A stretch of DNA of 6,204 nt from JAEUNJ01 sp052035955 (lineage in GTDB: Bacteria; Pseudomonadota; Gammaproteobacteria; Burkholderiales; Rhodocyclaceae): positions 1 through 6,204 of the forward strand of contig JBPOHD010000104.1 in assembly GCA_052035955.1 (NCBI GenBank). Reading direction: 5' to 3'. Position 1 is the stretch's first letter; the number at the start of each line of letters is the position of its first letter. The notes below the pieces were generated by a model. It did no database searches and was not told the DNA's origin. It saw only the letters and a list, made by a program, of their open reading frames with translations. A program made the position numbers and the translations under genes. Positions 1 through 5,418 of the stretch are shown here, one piece after another.

Positions 1-272
1 GTGATTCCGGGCAATGGCATGGCCGACGAAAACTCAGCAAGCGGGGCGATCCCGAGTTGCGTCGCCTGCTTTACCTCGCCGCCATGCGGGCTTGCCATTC
101 GCCCACCTGGCGACCCTTCTACCAGCGCTGTCTTGACCGCGGCCTGGCGAAGATCCAGGCCCTGGTCATCCTCGCCCGCAAACTCGCCCGCGTCGCCTTT
201 GCCCTTCTCAAAACCCAAACCGACTACCACCCCAGACTCCAAAACGAGCCTTGCGTAACGACATAGAATCTC
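1..272 (+). mobile_element. IS110-family insertion sequence, right-end fragment
   Basis: This is the 3' end of an IS110-family element, cut by the window edge. Its transposase stops at 266, and flanking DNA resumes at about 270-274, where 'ctcctaca' (270-277) matches the outer half of the reverse-oriented REP units seen intact at 1559-1586 and 3739-3764. The very short 3' noncoding end favours the IS110 subgroup, whose long noncoding segment with the bridge RNA lies upstream of the transposase, over the IS1111 subgroup, where it lies downstream. No terminal inverted repeat is visible, as is usual for this family. The exact last base is uncertain by a few nucleotides because the element and target probably share a CT dinucleotide. 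Confidence 0.72.
3..266 (+). CDS. IS110-family transposase, C-terminal part (5' end outside window)
   Basis: The reading frame is open from base 3 and gives 87 residues before a TAG at 264-266. It begins SGQWHGRRKLSKRGDPELRR and continues into LLYLAAMRACHSPTWRPFYQ, then an Ala/Leu/Lys-rich helix ending near QTDYHPR. The SG...G...SKRGD..LRRLLY.AA..A pattern followed by FYQR is the typical C-terminal transposase_20 region of IS110-family DEDD/serine recombinases, which insert by bridge-RNA-guided recombination. The N-terminal RuvC-like DEDD domain lies left of the window, so intactness cannot be judged. An internal ATG at 57 is not a real start, because homology extends upstream of it. Confidence 0.85.
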   Translation, partial: DSGQWHGRRKLSKRGDPELRRLLYLAAMRACHSPTWRPFYQRCLDRGLAKIQALVILARKLARVAFALLKTQTDYHPRLQNEPCVTT

Positions 273-277
273 CTACA
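270..277 (-). repeat. Half of a B-type REP unit, interrupted by the IS110 element
   Basis: The octamer 'ctcctaca' is identical to the outer part of the B-type REP at 3739-3764 and one base different from those at 1559-1586 and 3829-3854. It lies 20 bases before the next A-type REP; intact B-A pairs elsewhere have gaps of 20 (1587-1606) and 19 (3765-3783). The palindromic half expected before it is replaced by the IS110 end. I infer that it is the remnant of a REP target split by insertion. Confidence 0.6.
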
Positions 278-297
278 GAGGCGCGCGGCTCGGCTTT

Positions 298-324
298 TGT
301 AGGAGCGGCGGTCACGCCGCGATG
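298..324 (+). repeat. REP unit, A-type, copy 1
   Basis: It starts 'tgtaggag' and then forms a hairpin with stem gcggcg / cgccgc around the loop gtca, ending in 'gatg'. It is identical to the A-type unit at 3696-3722. It sits between the IS110 end and the PIN-toxin remnant. Confidence 0.85.
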
Positions 325-330
325 ACTTCC

Positions 331-462
331 CGCCGCGGTTTCCCGACGCCGGATGGACATATCGCCGCCATCGCCGCGTCCCGGGGGTTCATCGTGGCAT
401 CACGCGATACCTCCCCGTTCCAGGCGGCGGGACTGACGGTCATCAACCCGTGGGAGGCATAG
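331..462 (+). pseudogene. PIN-domain (VapC/FitB-like) toxin, C-terminal remnant
   Basis: The frame ending at TAG 460-462 reads TPDGHIAAIAASRGFIVA from 346, then SRDTSPFQAAGLTVINPWEA. This is the characteristic end of VapC/FitB PIN ribonuclease toxins: an acidic residue in a (T)PDG.IAA.A helix, a ..VxSRDTxPFxxAG strand-helix, and a final VINPWE. Only about 40 of the usual 130-145 residues remain. The catalytic N-terminal acidic residues and any antitoxin gene are absent, and the sequence to the left is a REP unit and IS110. The frame stays open leftward through the REP, with an ATG at 322-324, but such a peptide would lack the active site. After the stop, cgggg (465-469) and ccccg (475-479) could form a weak hairpin. 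I read this as a decayed toxin gene, not a functional small gene. Confidence 0.7.
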
Positions 463-507
463 GCCGGGGGCCTTCCCCGATTTCGGAGTGTCGCCTGAAA
501 ACGGCAA

Positions 508-523
508 CGGGGCCGGAGCCCCG
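508..523 (-). terminator. Possible intrinsic terminator of the PEP-CTERM remnant
   Basis: The perfect 6-bp stem cggggc / gccccg (508-513 with 518-523) has a four-base loop and lies 24 bases past the minus-strand stop at 548-550. On the minus strand it is followed by TTGCCGTTTTC, so the T-run is short and displaced by several bases. It is placed well for a terminator but is not a strong one. Confidence 0.35.
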
Positions 524-547
524 CTGCATGACCGGAATACCTTGCGC

Positions 548-1042
548 CTACCGCCTGCGGCGGCGGGCCCGCGCGCCGAGCACCCCCAGGCCGGCCAGCA
601 TCGTGGCGTAGGTCTCGGGTTCCGGGACGGCGGTGACCGACGCATAGACCTTGGCCACCTCTGCCGCCGACAGGGCGCTGTCGTAGATCCGAACCTCGTC
701 GATCTGGCCGGTGAAGGCGCCGATCAGGGAGCCGTCCGGGGACTTGAAGCCGCCGACCATGAAGGGCGCGTCGTTGTTGAGCGAGGGATTGCCGCCCGGC
801 GACGAAGACTGGAACACGCCGTCGACGAAGATGGACGTCCTGGTCCCGTCGTAGGTGCCGAGGACCTGGTGCCACTTGCCGTCATTGACCGTGGTTGCCG
901 AATTGCCGCTGCACGGATAGGCCACGTAGAAATGCGTCGATCCCGCGCCGCCGCCGCAGCCGTCGCTGATGTTCCCGACGGCGAGGAAATAGCCGGAAAT
1001 CACGTTGCTGTGATGCTTGGTGGCGAAGCCTGCCCAATGTGC
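548..1042 (-). pseudogene. LamG-domain PEP-CTERM protein, 5'-truncated
   Basis: The open frame from 1042 down to the TAG at 548-550 gives 164 residues. It contains the C-terminal half or more of a LamG/concanavalin-A-like fold (GYFLAVG..., DGKWHQVLGTYDGTRTSIFV, then GQIDEVRIYDSALSAAEVAK). It ends in a PEP-CTERM signal: VPEPETYATMLAGLGVLG, a hydrophobic stretch, and a basic RARRRRR tail. In this family the C-terminal tag is recognised by exosortase for cell-envelope or exopolysaccharide-associated sorting. No N-terminal signal peptide exists: LamG-like residues (HWAGFATKHHSN) continue upstream of the only usable start, GTG 1001-1003, right up to the TGA that ends the neighbouring gene. The beginning of the LamG domain and the secretion signal are therefore missing, and the product could not be exported as the family requires. 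It is probably a deletion relic. Confidence 0.72.
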
Positions 1043-1471
1043 TCAGGCGGCCCGCCTCCGCAGCGCGTTGCGGGCCACCTTGTAGGCCGTGCCGCCCGGC
1101 AGGCGGAACTCCTTCGGGCAGGTGAGGTCGCCGTTGCGCCAGACGCCGGCGGTCCAGAAGAGCAGGCCCGCGAGGAGTCCCGCAAAGGCCAGCAGCAGGA
1201 TCAGGTAGGGAAGGGAAAAGTCCAGGCCCTGGGCGAAGGGCAGGGCGCACAGGGCGCCACCCAGGGTGCCGCCGACGGCGAAGCGCCAGGGTTCCCACCA
1301 CCGGCGGCGGCAGAAGAGCATGAGCACGGGGAGGCCGAGGGCGAGGGCCAGCAGGAAGACCAGGCCGCCGGCAACGAGGGGGCTGCCGACCAGGCGGTGT
1401 AGGTCGAGCGCCACCGGCAGGGTGGCGAATGCCAGGGCCACGGCCAGCAGGGCCGCCAGGGCTCTCGTCAT
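1043..1471 (-). CDS. Hypothetical four-helix membrane protein
   Basis: ATG at 1471-1469 has a good ribosome site (GAGGAGGAG on the minus strand at about 1487-1479) upstream. The 142-residue product is strongly hydrophobic, with likely membrane helices at about residues 4-24, 30-53, 63-80 and 86-110. A basic loop follows the second helix (CRRRWWEPWR) and the C-terminal tail is polar and basic (NGDLTCPKEFRLPGG, NALRRRAA). Cysteines are at 54, 75 and 118. I do not recognise the family and assign no function. It ends at TGA 1045-1043, and the truncated PEP-CTERM frame continues in the same frame directly after that stop, so its natural C-terminus may have been altered by the event that removed the 5' part of the next gene. 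It is divergent from kup. Confidence 0.72.
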   Translation of the reverse strand: MTRALAALLAVALAFATLPVALDLHRLVGSPLVAGGLVFLLALALGLPVLMLFCRRRWWEPWRFAVGGTLGGALCALPFAQGLDFSLPYLILLLAFAGLLAGLLFWTAGVWRNGDLTCPKEFRLPGGTAYKVARNALRRRAA

Positions 1472-1558
1472 CTCGGGTCTCCTCCTCGGGCGGGGGCCGG
1501 TACCTTGCCGGACCCTCCGTCATCGCCGGATTGTGGCCATCTCCCGCCGTGGGCGCAA

Positions 1559-1586
1559 GCATCGCGCCGCATGCGGCGCTCCCACA
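1559..1586 (-). repeat. REP unit, B-type, copy 1
   Basis: The core gcgccgcatgcggcgc is a perfect 16-bp palindrome, followed by 'tcccaca', the complement of 'tgtggga'. It pairs with the A-type unit at 1607-1634 with a 20-base gap. It lies in the 369-bp region between the divergent membrane-protein gene and kup (1472-1840). Confidence 0.85.
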
Positions 1587-1606
1587 GGGACCGCCCCACC
1601 GGTGTT

Positions 1607-1634
1607 TGTAGGAGCGGCGGCCACGCCGCGATGC
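1607..1634 (+). repeat. REP unit, A-type, copy 2
   Basis: It has the 'tgtaggag' head, the hairpin gcggcg / cgccgc with loop gcca, and the tail 'gatgc'. It forms a B-A module with the unit at 1559-1586. Confidence 0.85.
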
Positions 1635-1635
1635 C

Positions 1636-1665
1636 TTTCGCAGGAGCAGCGGCCATTCCTGTCGC
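1636..1665 (+). repeat. Decayed A-type REP unit
   Basis: 'tttcgcaggagcagcggcca' at 1636-1655 aligns with the head and left stem of the A-type unit beside it (tttgtaggagcggcggcca) with three or four mismatches. The right half (ttcctgtcgcc) no longer forms the stem. It is probably an old, eroded copy. Confidence 0.4.
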
Positions 1666-1741
1666 CGGGCTGACATTCGCACACTCCGTATCGGCCCTCG
1701 CCGGAAAGCCGCCGATTACCGTCCGGGTCCCGGCCGGGCGG

Positions 1742-1750
1742 TGGTAGATT
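1742..1750 (+). promoter_or_regulatory. Weak extended -10 candidate for kup
   Basis: 'tggtagatt' resembles a TGn-TATAAT extended -10 (four of six bases) about 90 bases before the kup start. No convincing -35 lies at the proper distance. Apart from the REP units, the rest of 1472-1840 shows nothing I can support as regulatory. Confidence 0.22.
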
Positions 1751-1840
1751 TTCATCTTTCGCCGCCGACCGGACCCCGAGCCGGCCCGGGCCCCGAAGCC
1801 CGACGGCACCCGCCCCACGGAGTATCGACAGGCGAATATC

Positions 1841-3700
1841 GTGCATTCGAAAAAGGCAATCCCCGCGCTGACCGTGGCGGCGATCGGCGTCGTCTTCGGC
1901 GACATCGGCACCAGCCCCCTCTATGCCCTGAAGGAGATCTTCAACGGCCACCACCCCATCCCGGTGACCCCGGACAACATCCTGGGGGTCCTGTCCATGG
2001 TGTTCTGGTCGCTGATGGTGCTGGTCACCATCAAGTACGTGGCCATCATCATGCGGGCCGACAACCGCGGCGAGGGCGGCTCCCTGGCCCTCCTGGCCCT
2101 GGTCACCCAGCGGGCCTCGAATCCCCGCGTCGCCTGGGTGATCACCCTGCTGGGCATCTTCGCGGCGGCCCTCTTCTATGGCGACAGCATGATCACGCCG
2201 GCCATCTCGGTGCTCTCCGCCGTCGAGGGCCTGGAGATCGCCACGCCGGCACTCAAGCCCTACGTGATCCCCATCACCCTGGTCATCCTGACCTTCCTGT
2301 TCTTCATCCAGCGGCGCGGCACCGGCGCCGTCGGCCTGTTCTTCGGGCCGGTGATGGTGGCCTGGTTCGCCATCCTGGCAGTGCTGGGCGTGCTCGAGAT
2401 CGTCCGCCATCCCGACGTGCTGGCGGCCCTCAACCCGGCCTATGCGGTGGGTTTCATCGGCCACCATCCCGGCCTGGCCTTCCTCGCCCTCGGCTCCGTG
2501 GTGCTGGCGGTCACGGGCGGCGAGGCCCTCTACACCGACATGGGCCATTTCGGCCGCTTCCCCATCCGCCTGGCCTGGTTCGGCTTCGTGATGCCGGCCC
2601 TGGTGCTCAACTACTTCGGCCAGGGGGCGCTGCTCCTCAACGAGCCCGAGGCCATCGACAGCCCCTTCTTCCGCCTGGGGCCGGACTGGGCCCTGGTGCC
2701 CATGGTGGTGCTGTCGACGGTGGCGACCGTGATCGCCTCCCAGGCCGTCATTTCGGGCGCCTTCTCGGTGGCCCGCCAGTCCATCCAGATGGGATTGCTG
2801 CCGCGCATGCTGGTGGTGCACACCTCCGGCAAGGAGGAAGGCCAGATCTACGTGCCCTTCACCAACTGGACCCTCTACCTGGCCGTCGTCGCCCTGGTCA
2901 TCGGCTTCCAGAACTCCTCCAACCTGGCGGCGGCCTACGGCATCGCCGTCACCGGCACCATGACCATCGACACCATCCTGGTGGCTTTCGTGATGGTCCT
3001 CATGTGGCGCTGGAACCTGATCGCCGTGACCATCGTGGCCGGCTTGCTGCTGGCCGTGGACCTCTCCTTCTTCGCCGCCAACGTGATCAAGATCCCCGAG
3101 GGCGGCTGGTTCCCGATCGCCATGGGCCTCGTCTCCTTCGCGACGCTGACCACCTGGCGGCGGGGCCGCAGGCTGGTGGCCGAGGAGATGGCGCGGCAGA
3201 GCGTTCCGATGCGGGACTTCCTCACCGCCATCGACGACGTGCACCGCATCGGCGGCACCGCCGTGTTCATGACCAGTTCCAAGGACGGCGTCCCCGCCGC
3301 CCTGCTGCACAACCTGAAGCACAACCAGGTCCTCCACGAGCGCGTGGTCCTGCTCACCGTCGAGACCATGAACACGCCCACCGTGAACGAGTTCGACCGC
3401 ATCTACGTGCACAAGTTGGGCAAGGGCTTCATGCGCGTGATCCTGCGCTACGGCTTCATGGAAAGCCCGGACGTTCCCGGCGCCCTGTCCCACTGCAAGC
3501 GCTTCGGGGAATCCTTCGACTTCATGGAGACCACCTTCTACCTCTCGCGGGAGACCATCGTCCCCTCCATGAAGCGCCGCATGGCGCCGCTGCGGGCCCG
3601 GCTGTTCGCCATCATGTCGAAGAACGCCACCAGCGCCACGGACTTCTTCCGCATTCCCACCGACCGGGTGGTGGAACTGGGGACGCAACTGGTGTTGTAG
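1841..3700 (+). CDS. kup: Kup/Trk-type low-affinity potassium uptake transporter
   Basis: The 619-residue product (E. coli Kup is 622) is a K+/H+ symporter of the KUP/HAK/KT family in the inner membrane. Hallmarks are GVVFGDIGTSPLYALKEI at residues 16-33, MRADNRGEGG at 71-80, and GGEALYTDMGHFG at 226-238. About twelve hydrophobic segments extend to roughly residue 455, followed by a C-terminal cytoplasmic domain (HRIGGTAVFMTSS from about 468, LLHNLKHNQVLHERVVLLTV, and the end FFRIPTDRVVELGTQ). The GTG start gives the usual short N-terminus (MHSKKAIPALTVAAIG); the ribosome site before it is poor ('acaggcga'). The gene is intact. Its last residues after the conserved VVELGTQ are LVL instead of the common VEI type, and its TAG stop (3698-3700) lies inside a REP unit beginning at 3696. 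It stands alone, between REP modules on both sides. Confidence 0.96.
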   Translation: MHSKKAIPALTVAAIGVVFGDIGTSPLYALKEIFNGHHPIPVTPDNILGVLSMVFWSLMVLVTIKYVAIIMRADNRGEGGSLALLALVTQRASNPRVAWVITLLGIFAAALFYGDSMITPAISVLSAVEGLEIATPALKPYVIPITLVILTFLFFIQRRGTGAVGLFFGPVMVAWFAILAVLGVLEIVRHPDVLAALNPAYAVGFIGHHPGLAFLALGSVVLAVTGGEALYTDMGHFGRFPIRLAWFGFVMPALVLNYFGQGALLLNEPEAIDSPFFRLGPDWALVPMVVLSTVATVIASQAVISGAFSVARQSIQMGLLPRMLVVHTSGKEEGQIYVPFTNWTLYLAVVALVIGFQNSSNLAAAYGIAVTGTMTIDTILVAFVMVLMWRWNLIAVTIVAGLLLAVDLSFFAANVIKIPEGGWFPIAMGLVSFATLTTWRRGRRLVAEEMARQSVPMRDFLTAIDDVHRIGGTAVFMTSSKDGVPAALLHNLKHNQVLHERVVLLTVETMNTPTVNEFDRIYVHKLGKGFMRVILRYGFMESPDVPGALSHCKRFGESFDFMETTFYLSRETIVPSMKRRMAPLRARLFAIMSKNATSATDFFRIPTDRVVELGTQLVL

Positions 3701-3723
3701 GAGCGGCGGTCACGCCGCGATGC
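3696..3723 (+). repeat. REP unit, A-type, copy 3, containing the kup stop codon
   Basis: It has the 'tgtaggag' head and a stem gcggcg (3703-3708) / cgccgc (3713-3718) with loop gtca. The first 27 bases are identical to the copy at 298-324. Its bases 3-5 are the TAG that ends kup. Confidence 0.88.
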
Positions 3724-3738
3724 AGCGGAACCACCCCT

Positions 3739-3764
3739 ATCGCGCCGCATGCGGCGCTCCTACA
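3739..3764 (-). repeat. REP unit, B-type, copy 2
   Basis: The perfect palindrome gcgccgcatgcggcgc is followed by 'tcctaca'. The distance from the A unit before it is 15 bases, and to the A unit after it 19 bases. Confidence 0.88.
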
Positions 3765-3783
3765 GGGCAATGCCATCCAGTTT

Positions 3784-3810
3784 TGTAGGAGCGGCAGCCA
3801 CGCCGCGATG
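3784..3810 (+). repeat. REP unit, A-type, copy 4
   Basis: The 'tgtaggag' head is followed by the stem gcggca / cgccgc with loop gcca; one stem base pair is lost relative to the other copies. Confidence 0.85.
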
Positions 3811-3828
3811 GGTTTCGGAGCCGCCCCA

Positions 3829-3854
3829 ATCGCGCCGCATGCGGCGCTCCCACA
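3829..3854 (-). repeat. REP unit, B-type, copy 3
   Basis: The same 16-bp palindrome is followed by 'tcccaca', as at 1559-1586. It closes an A-B-A-B array between kup and the ars operon. The remaining 100 bases to arsR hold only the promoter described below. Confidence 0.86.
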
Positions 3855-3920
3855 GGGCGACACTCCGCGCATGGCCGGGCGTCGGTTGCCTGCCATTCCG
3901 TCGGGATCCCCGCACGGCGA

Positions 3921-3949
3921 TTGCCCCCGGCCATCATTTCGACAATAAT
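3921..3949 (+). promoter_or_regulatory. Predicted sigma-70 promoter of the ars operon
   Basis: TTGCCC (3921-3926, four of six matches to TTGACA) and AATAAT (3944-3949, five of six to TATAAT) are separated by an ideal 17 bases. The expected start of transcription, 6-8 bases after the -10, falls at about 3955-3957, which is the arsR ATG. The AT-rich stretch stands out in this GC-rich DNA. Confidence 0.55.
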
Positions 3950-3959
3950 GGAAACATGA
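3934..3959. promoter_or_regulatory. Candidate ArsR operator overlapping the -10
   Basis: An imperfect dyad, TCATTTC (3934-3940) with GAAAcaTGA (3951-3959), has the inner TTTC / GAAA arms separated by ten bases and is centred on the -10 hexamer. ArsR/SmtB repressors bind imperfect inverted repeats near their own promoters, so the position would block RNA polymerase. Assignment as the operator is inference. Confidence 0.42.
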
Positions 3960-4342
3960 AACTGAAGCCCGCCGTCCAGTCCCTTGCCGCCCTCGCCCAG
4001 GAAACCCGCCTGGCCATCTTCCGCTTGCTCGTCGAGGCAGGGCCCGAGGGCATGAACGCCGGGGCGATCGCCGAGGCCGTCGGGGTGCCGCCGGCCACGC
4101 TCTCCTTCCACGTGGCCCAACTGGCCCGGGCCGGCCTGGTGGCGGCCCGGCAGGAGAGCCGCTTCGTCTTCTACTCGGCCAATTTCACCGCCATGGACGA
4201 GCTGATCGCCTTCCTCACCGACAACTGCTGCCAGGGCGGGCAGTGCCTGCCGAAGACCGCCGCCGTCGCCACCACGGCGAAGCGCCGGGCCCGGGCCGCC
4301 GGCAAGGCGGCTTCCCCGGCCGCTTCCGCCAAGGCCGCCTGA
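3956..4342 (+). CDS. arsR: ArsR-family arsenite-responsive repressor
   Basis: This is a 128-residue winged-helix repressor of the ArsR/SmtB family: ALAQETRLAIFRLLVEAG at about 12-29, helix-turn-helix NAGAIAEAVGVPPATLSFHV at about 34-53, and the wing LVAARQESRFVFYSAN. The E. coli-type metal site in the recognition helix is absent. Instead NCCQGGQC (Cys91, Cys92, Cys97) near the C-terminus resembles the C-terminal triad of Acidithiobacillus ferrooxidans ArsR (Cys95, Cys96, Cys102), with one residue less between the cysteines. An Ala/Lys/Arg-rich tail (about 101-128) follows. The open frame extends upstream through REP DNA, but homology begins at the ATG at 3956. There is no proper Shine-Dalgarno, in agreement with a leaderless start. 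It is the first gene of the ars operon, with ten bases to the next start. Confidence 0.93.
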   Translation: MKLKPAVQSLAALAQETRLAIFRLLVEAGPEGMNAGAIAEAVGVPPATLSFHVAQLARAGLVAARQESRFVFYSANFTAMDELIAFLTDNCCQGGQCLPKTAAVATTAKRRARAAGKAASPAASAKAA

Positions 4343-4352
4343 GGAGCCCTCG

Positions 4353-5395
4353 ATGACCGTCGCCACTCATCCCGAACCGAGTCCCGCCCCCTGGCTGTGG
4401 CTGGGGTTGGGCGTGATCGCCTGGATCGCCGCCTACGCCAGCCTGGTGCCGGTGGCCGACGCAGTGACCGCCGCCCTGGGCCTGACACGGCAGACACGCC
4501 TGGGCGAGGCGGTGCATTTCTTCGCCTTCGACACGCCCAAGGTCCTGTTGCTGCTGACCGGCATCGTCTTCCTGATGGGCGTGGTGCATACCTTCGTCTC
4601 GCCGGAACGCACCCGGGCCCTGCTGTCCGGGCGCCGGCTCGGCGCCGGCAACGTGATGGCGGCCGGCCTGGGCATCGTGACGCCCTTCTGCTCCTGCTCG
4701 GCGGTGCCGCTCTTCATCGGCTTCCTGTCGGCGGGCGTGCCGCTCGGCGTCACCTTTTCCTTCCTGATCTCGGCGCCCATGGTCAACGAGGTGGCCCTGG
4801 CCCTCCTCTTCGGCCTCTTCGGCTGGAAGGTGGCGGCCCTCTACATGGGACTCGGCCTGGCGGTCGCCATCGTCGCCGGCCTGGTCATCGGCCGCCTGGG
4901 CATGGAACGCCACCTGGAGGACTGGGTGCGGGACATGCAGGCCACCCAGTCGGCAGAGTTCCAGGCCGAGCGCCAGCCATGGGCGGAACGCCTGGCGGCG
5001 GGGCTCGCCCACGTGCGGGACATCGTCGGCAAGGTCTGGCCCTACGTCCTGGCCGGCATTGCCGTCGGCGCCGGCATCCACGGCTACGTGCCGGAGGACT
5101 TCATGGCCTCGATCATGGGCCGCGACGCGCCCTGGTGGTCCGTGCCGGTCGCCGTGCTGGTCGGCGTGCCCATGTACCCAATGCCGCGGGCATCATTCCC
5201 GTGGTCGAGGCGCTGATCGGCAAGGGCGCCGCCCTGGGCACGGTGCTGGCCTTCATGATGAGCGTCATCGCCCTTTCGCTGCCCGAGATGATCATCTTGC
5301 GCAAGGTGCTGAAGCTGCCCCTGATCGCCACCTTCGCGGGCGTCGTCGCCGCCGGCATCCTGGTCGTCGGCTACGTGTTCAACGCGGTTCTCTGA
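4353..5395 (+). pseudogene. arsP: ArsP/DUF318-family permease with a one-base frameshift
   Basis: Frame one (4353-5216) encodes residues 1-275 of a polytopic permease with the family signatures TPFCSCSAVPLFIGFLSAG (Cys113 and Cys115) and SAPMVNE (140-146). At 5177-5180 the sequence 'tacccaatgcc' lacks one base for the expected Tyr-Ser-Asn-Ala. Frame one then gives 12 unrelated residues and stops at 5214-5216, while the conserved remainder (NAAGIIPVVEALIGKGAALG, then MMSVIALSLPEMIILRKVLK and a last hydrophobic helix) is in the -1 frame to TGA 5393-5395. Restored, the protein would be about 347 residues, with all its helices. Characterised ArsP proteins export trivalent organoarsenicals; many relatives have unknown substrates. 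The ribosome site GAGGAG (4341-4346) overlaps the arsR stop. A sequencing error or a true recent mutation would look the same; the flanking codons are undecayed. Confidence 0.85.
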
Positions 5396-5418
5396 ACCCA
5401 ATCGGAGAGAGGTTCCCC

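Noticed and set aside
488..1402. Plus-strand 304-codon frame across the PEP-CTERM and membrane-protein region
   Set aside because: Shadow of the minus-strand genes; low-complexity Gly/Ala/Glu/Gln composition, whereas the minus strand shows LamG and PEP-CTERM motifs.
1520..3688. Minus-strand 722-codon open frame opposite kup
   Set aside because: Its product is a low-complexity His/Gly/Asp/Glu-rich mirror of the GC-rich kup codons, while the plus strand encodes an unmistakable Kup. No family resemblance.
3696..3764. REP hairpins as intrinsic terminators of kup
   Set aside because: The stems are GC-rich but no T-run follows on the plus strand, so they do not meet the Rho-independent pattern, although an effect on mRNA ends is possible.
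3696..3854. Four-unit repeat array as a CRISPR
   Set aside because: Units alternate in orientation, are imperfectly conserved and are hairpin-forming with 15-19-base gaps; there are no cas genes. They fit REP/BIME elements.
1741..3948. Plus-strand 735-codon frame overlapping kup in another phase
   Set aside because: Pro/Arg/Gly/His-rich out-of-frame reading of kup that continues through REP DNA; not a protein-like composition.
3749..3955. Extended N-terminus for ArsR beginning at 3749
   Set aside because: The extension translates REP repeats (SFVGAAATPRW-like peptides) and the promoter region; ArsR homology begins at 3956.
4215..5081. Minus-strand 288-codon frame opposite arsR/arsP
   Set aside because: Antisense reading of conserved plus-strand genes with no recognisable domain.
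5170..5200. Programmed ribosomal frameshift in arsP
   Set aside because: No X-XXY-YYZ slippery heptamer or clear downstream stimulatory stem was seen, and the family is normally encoded in one frame; a deletion or error is simpler.
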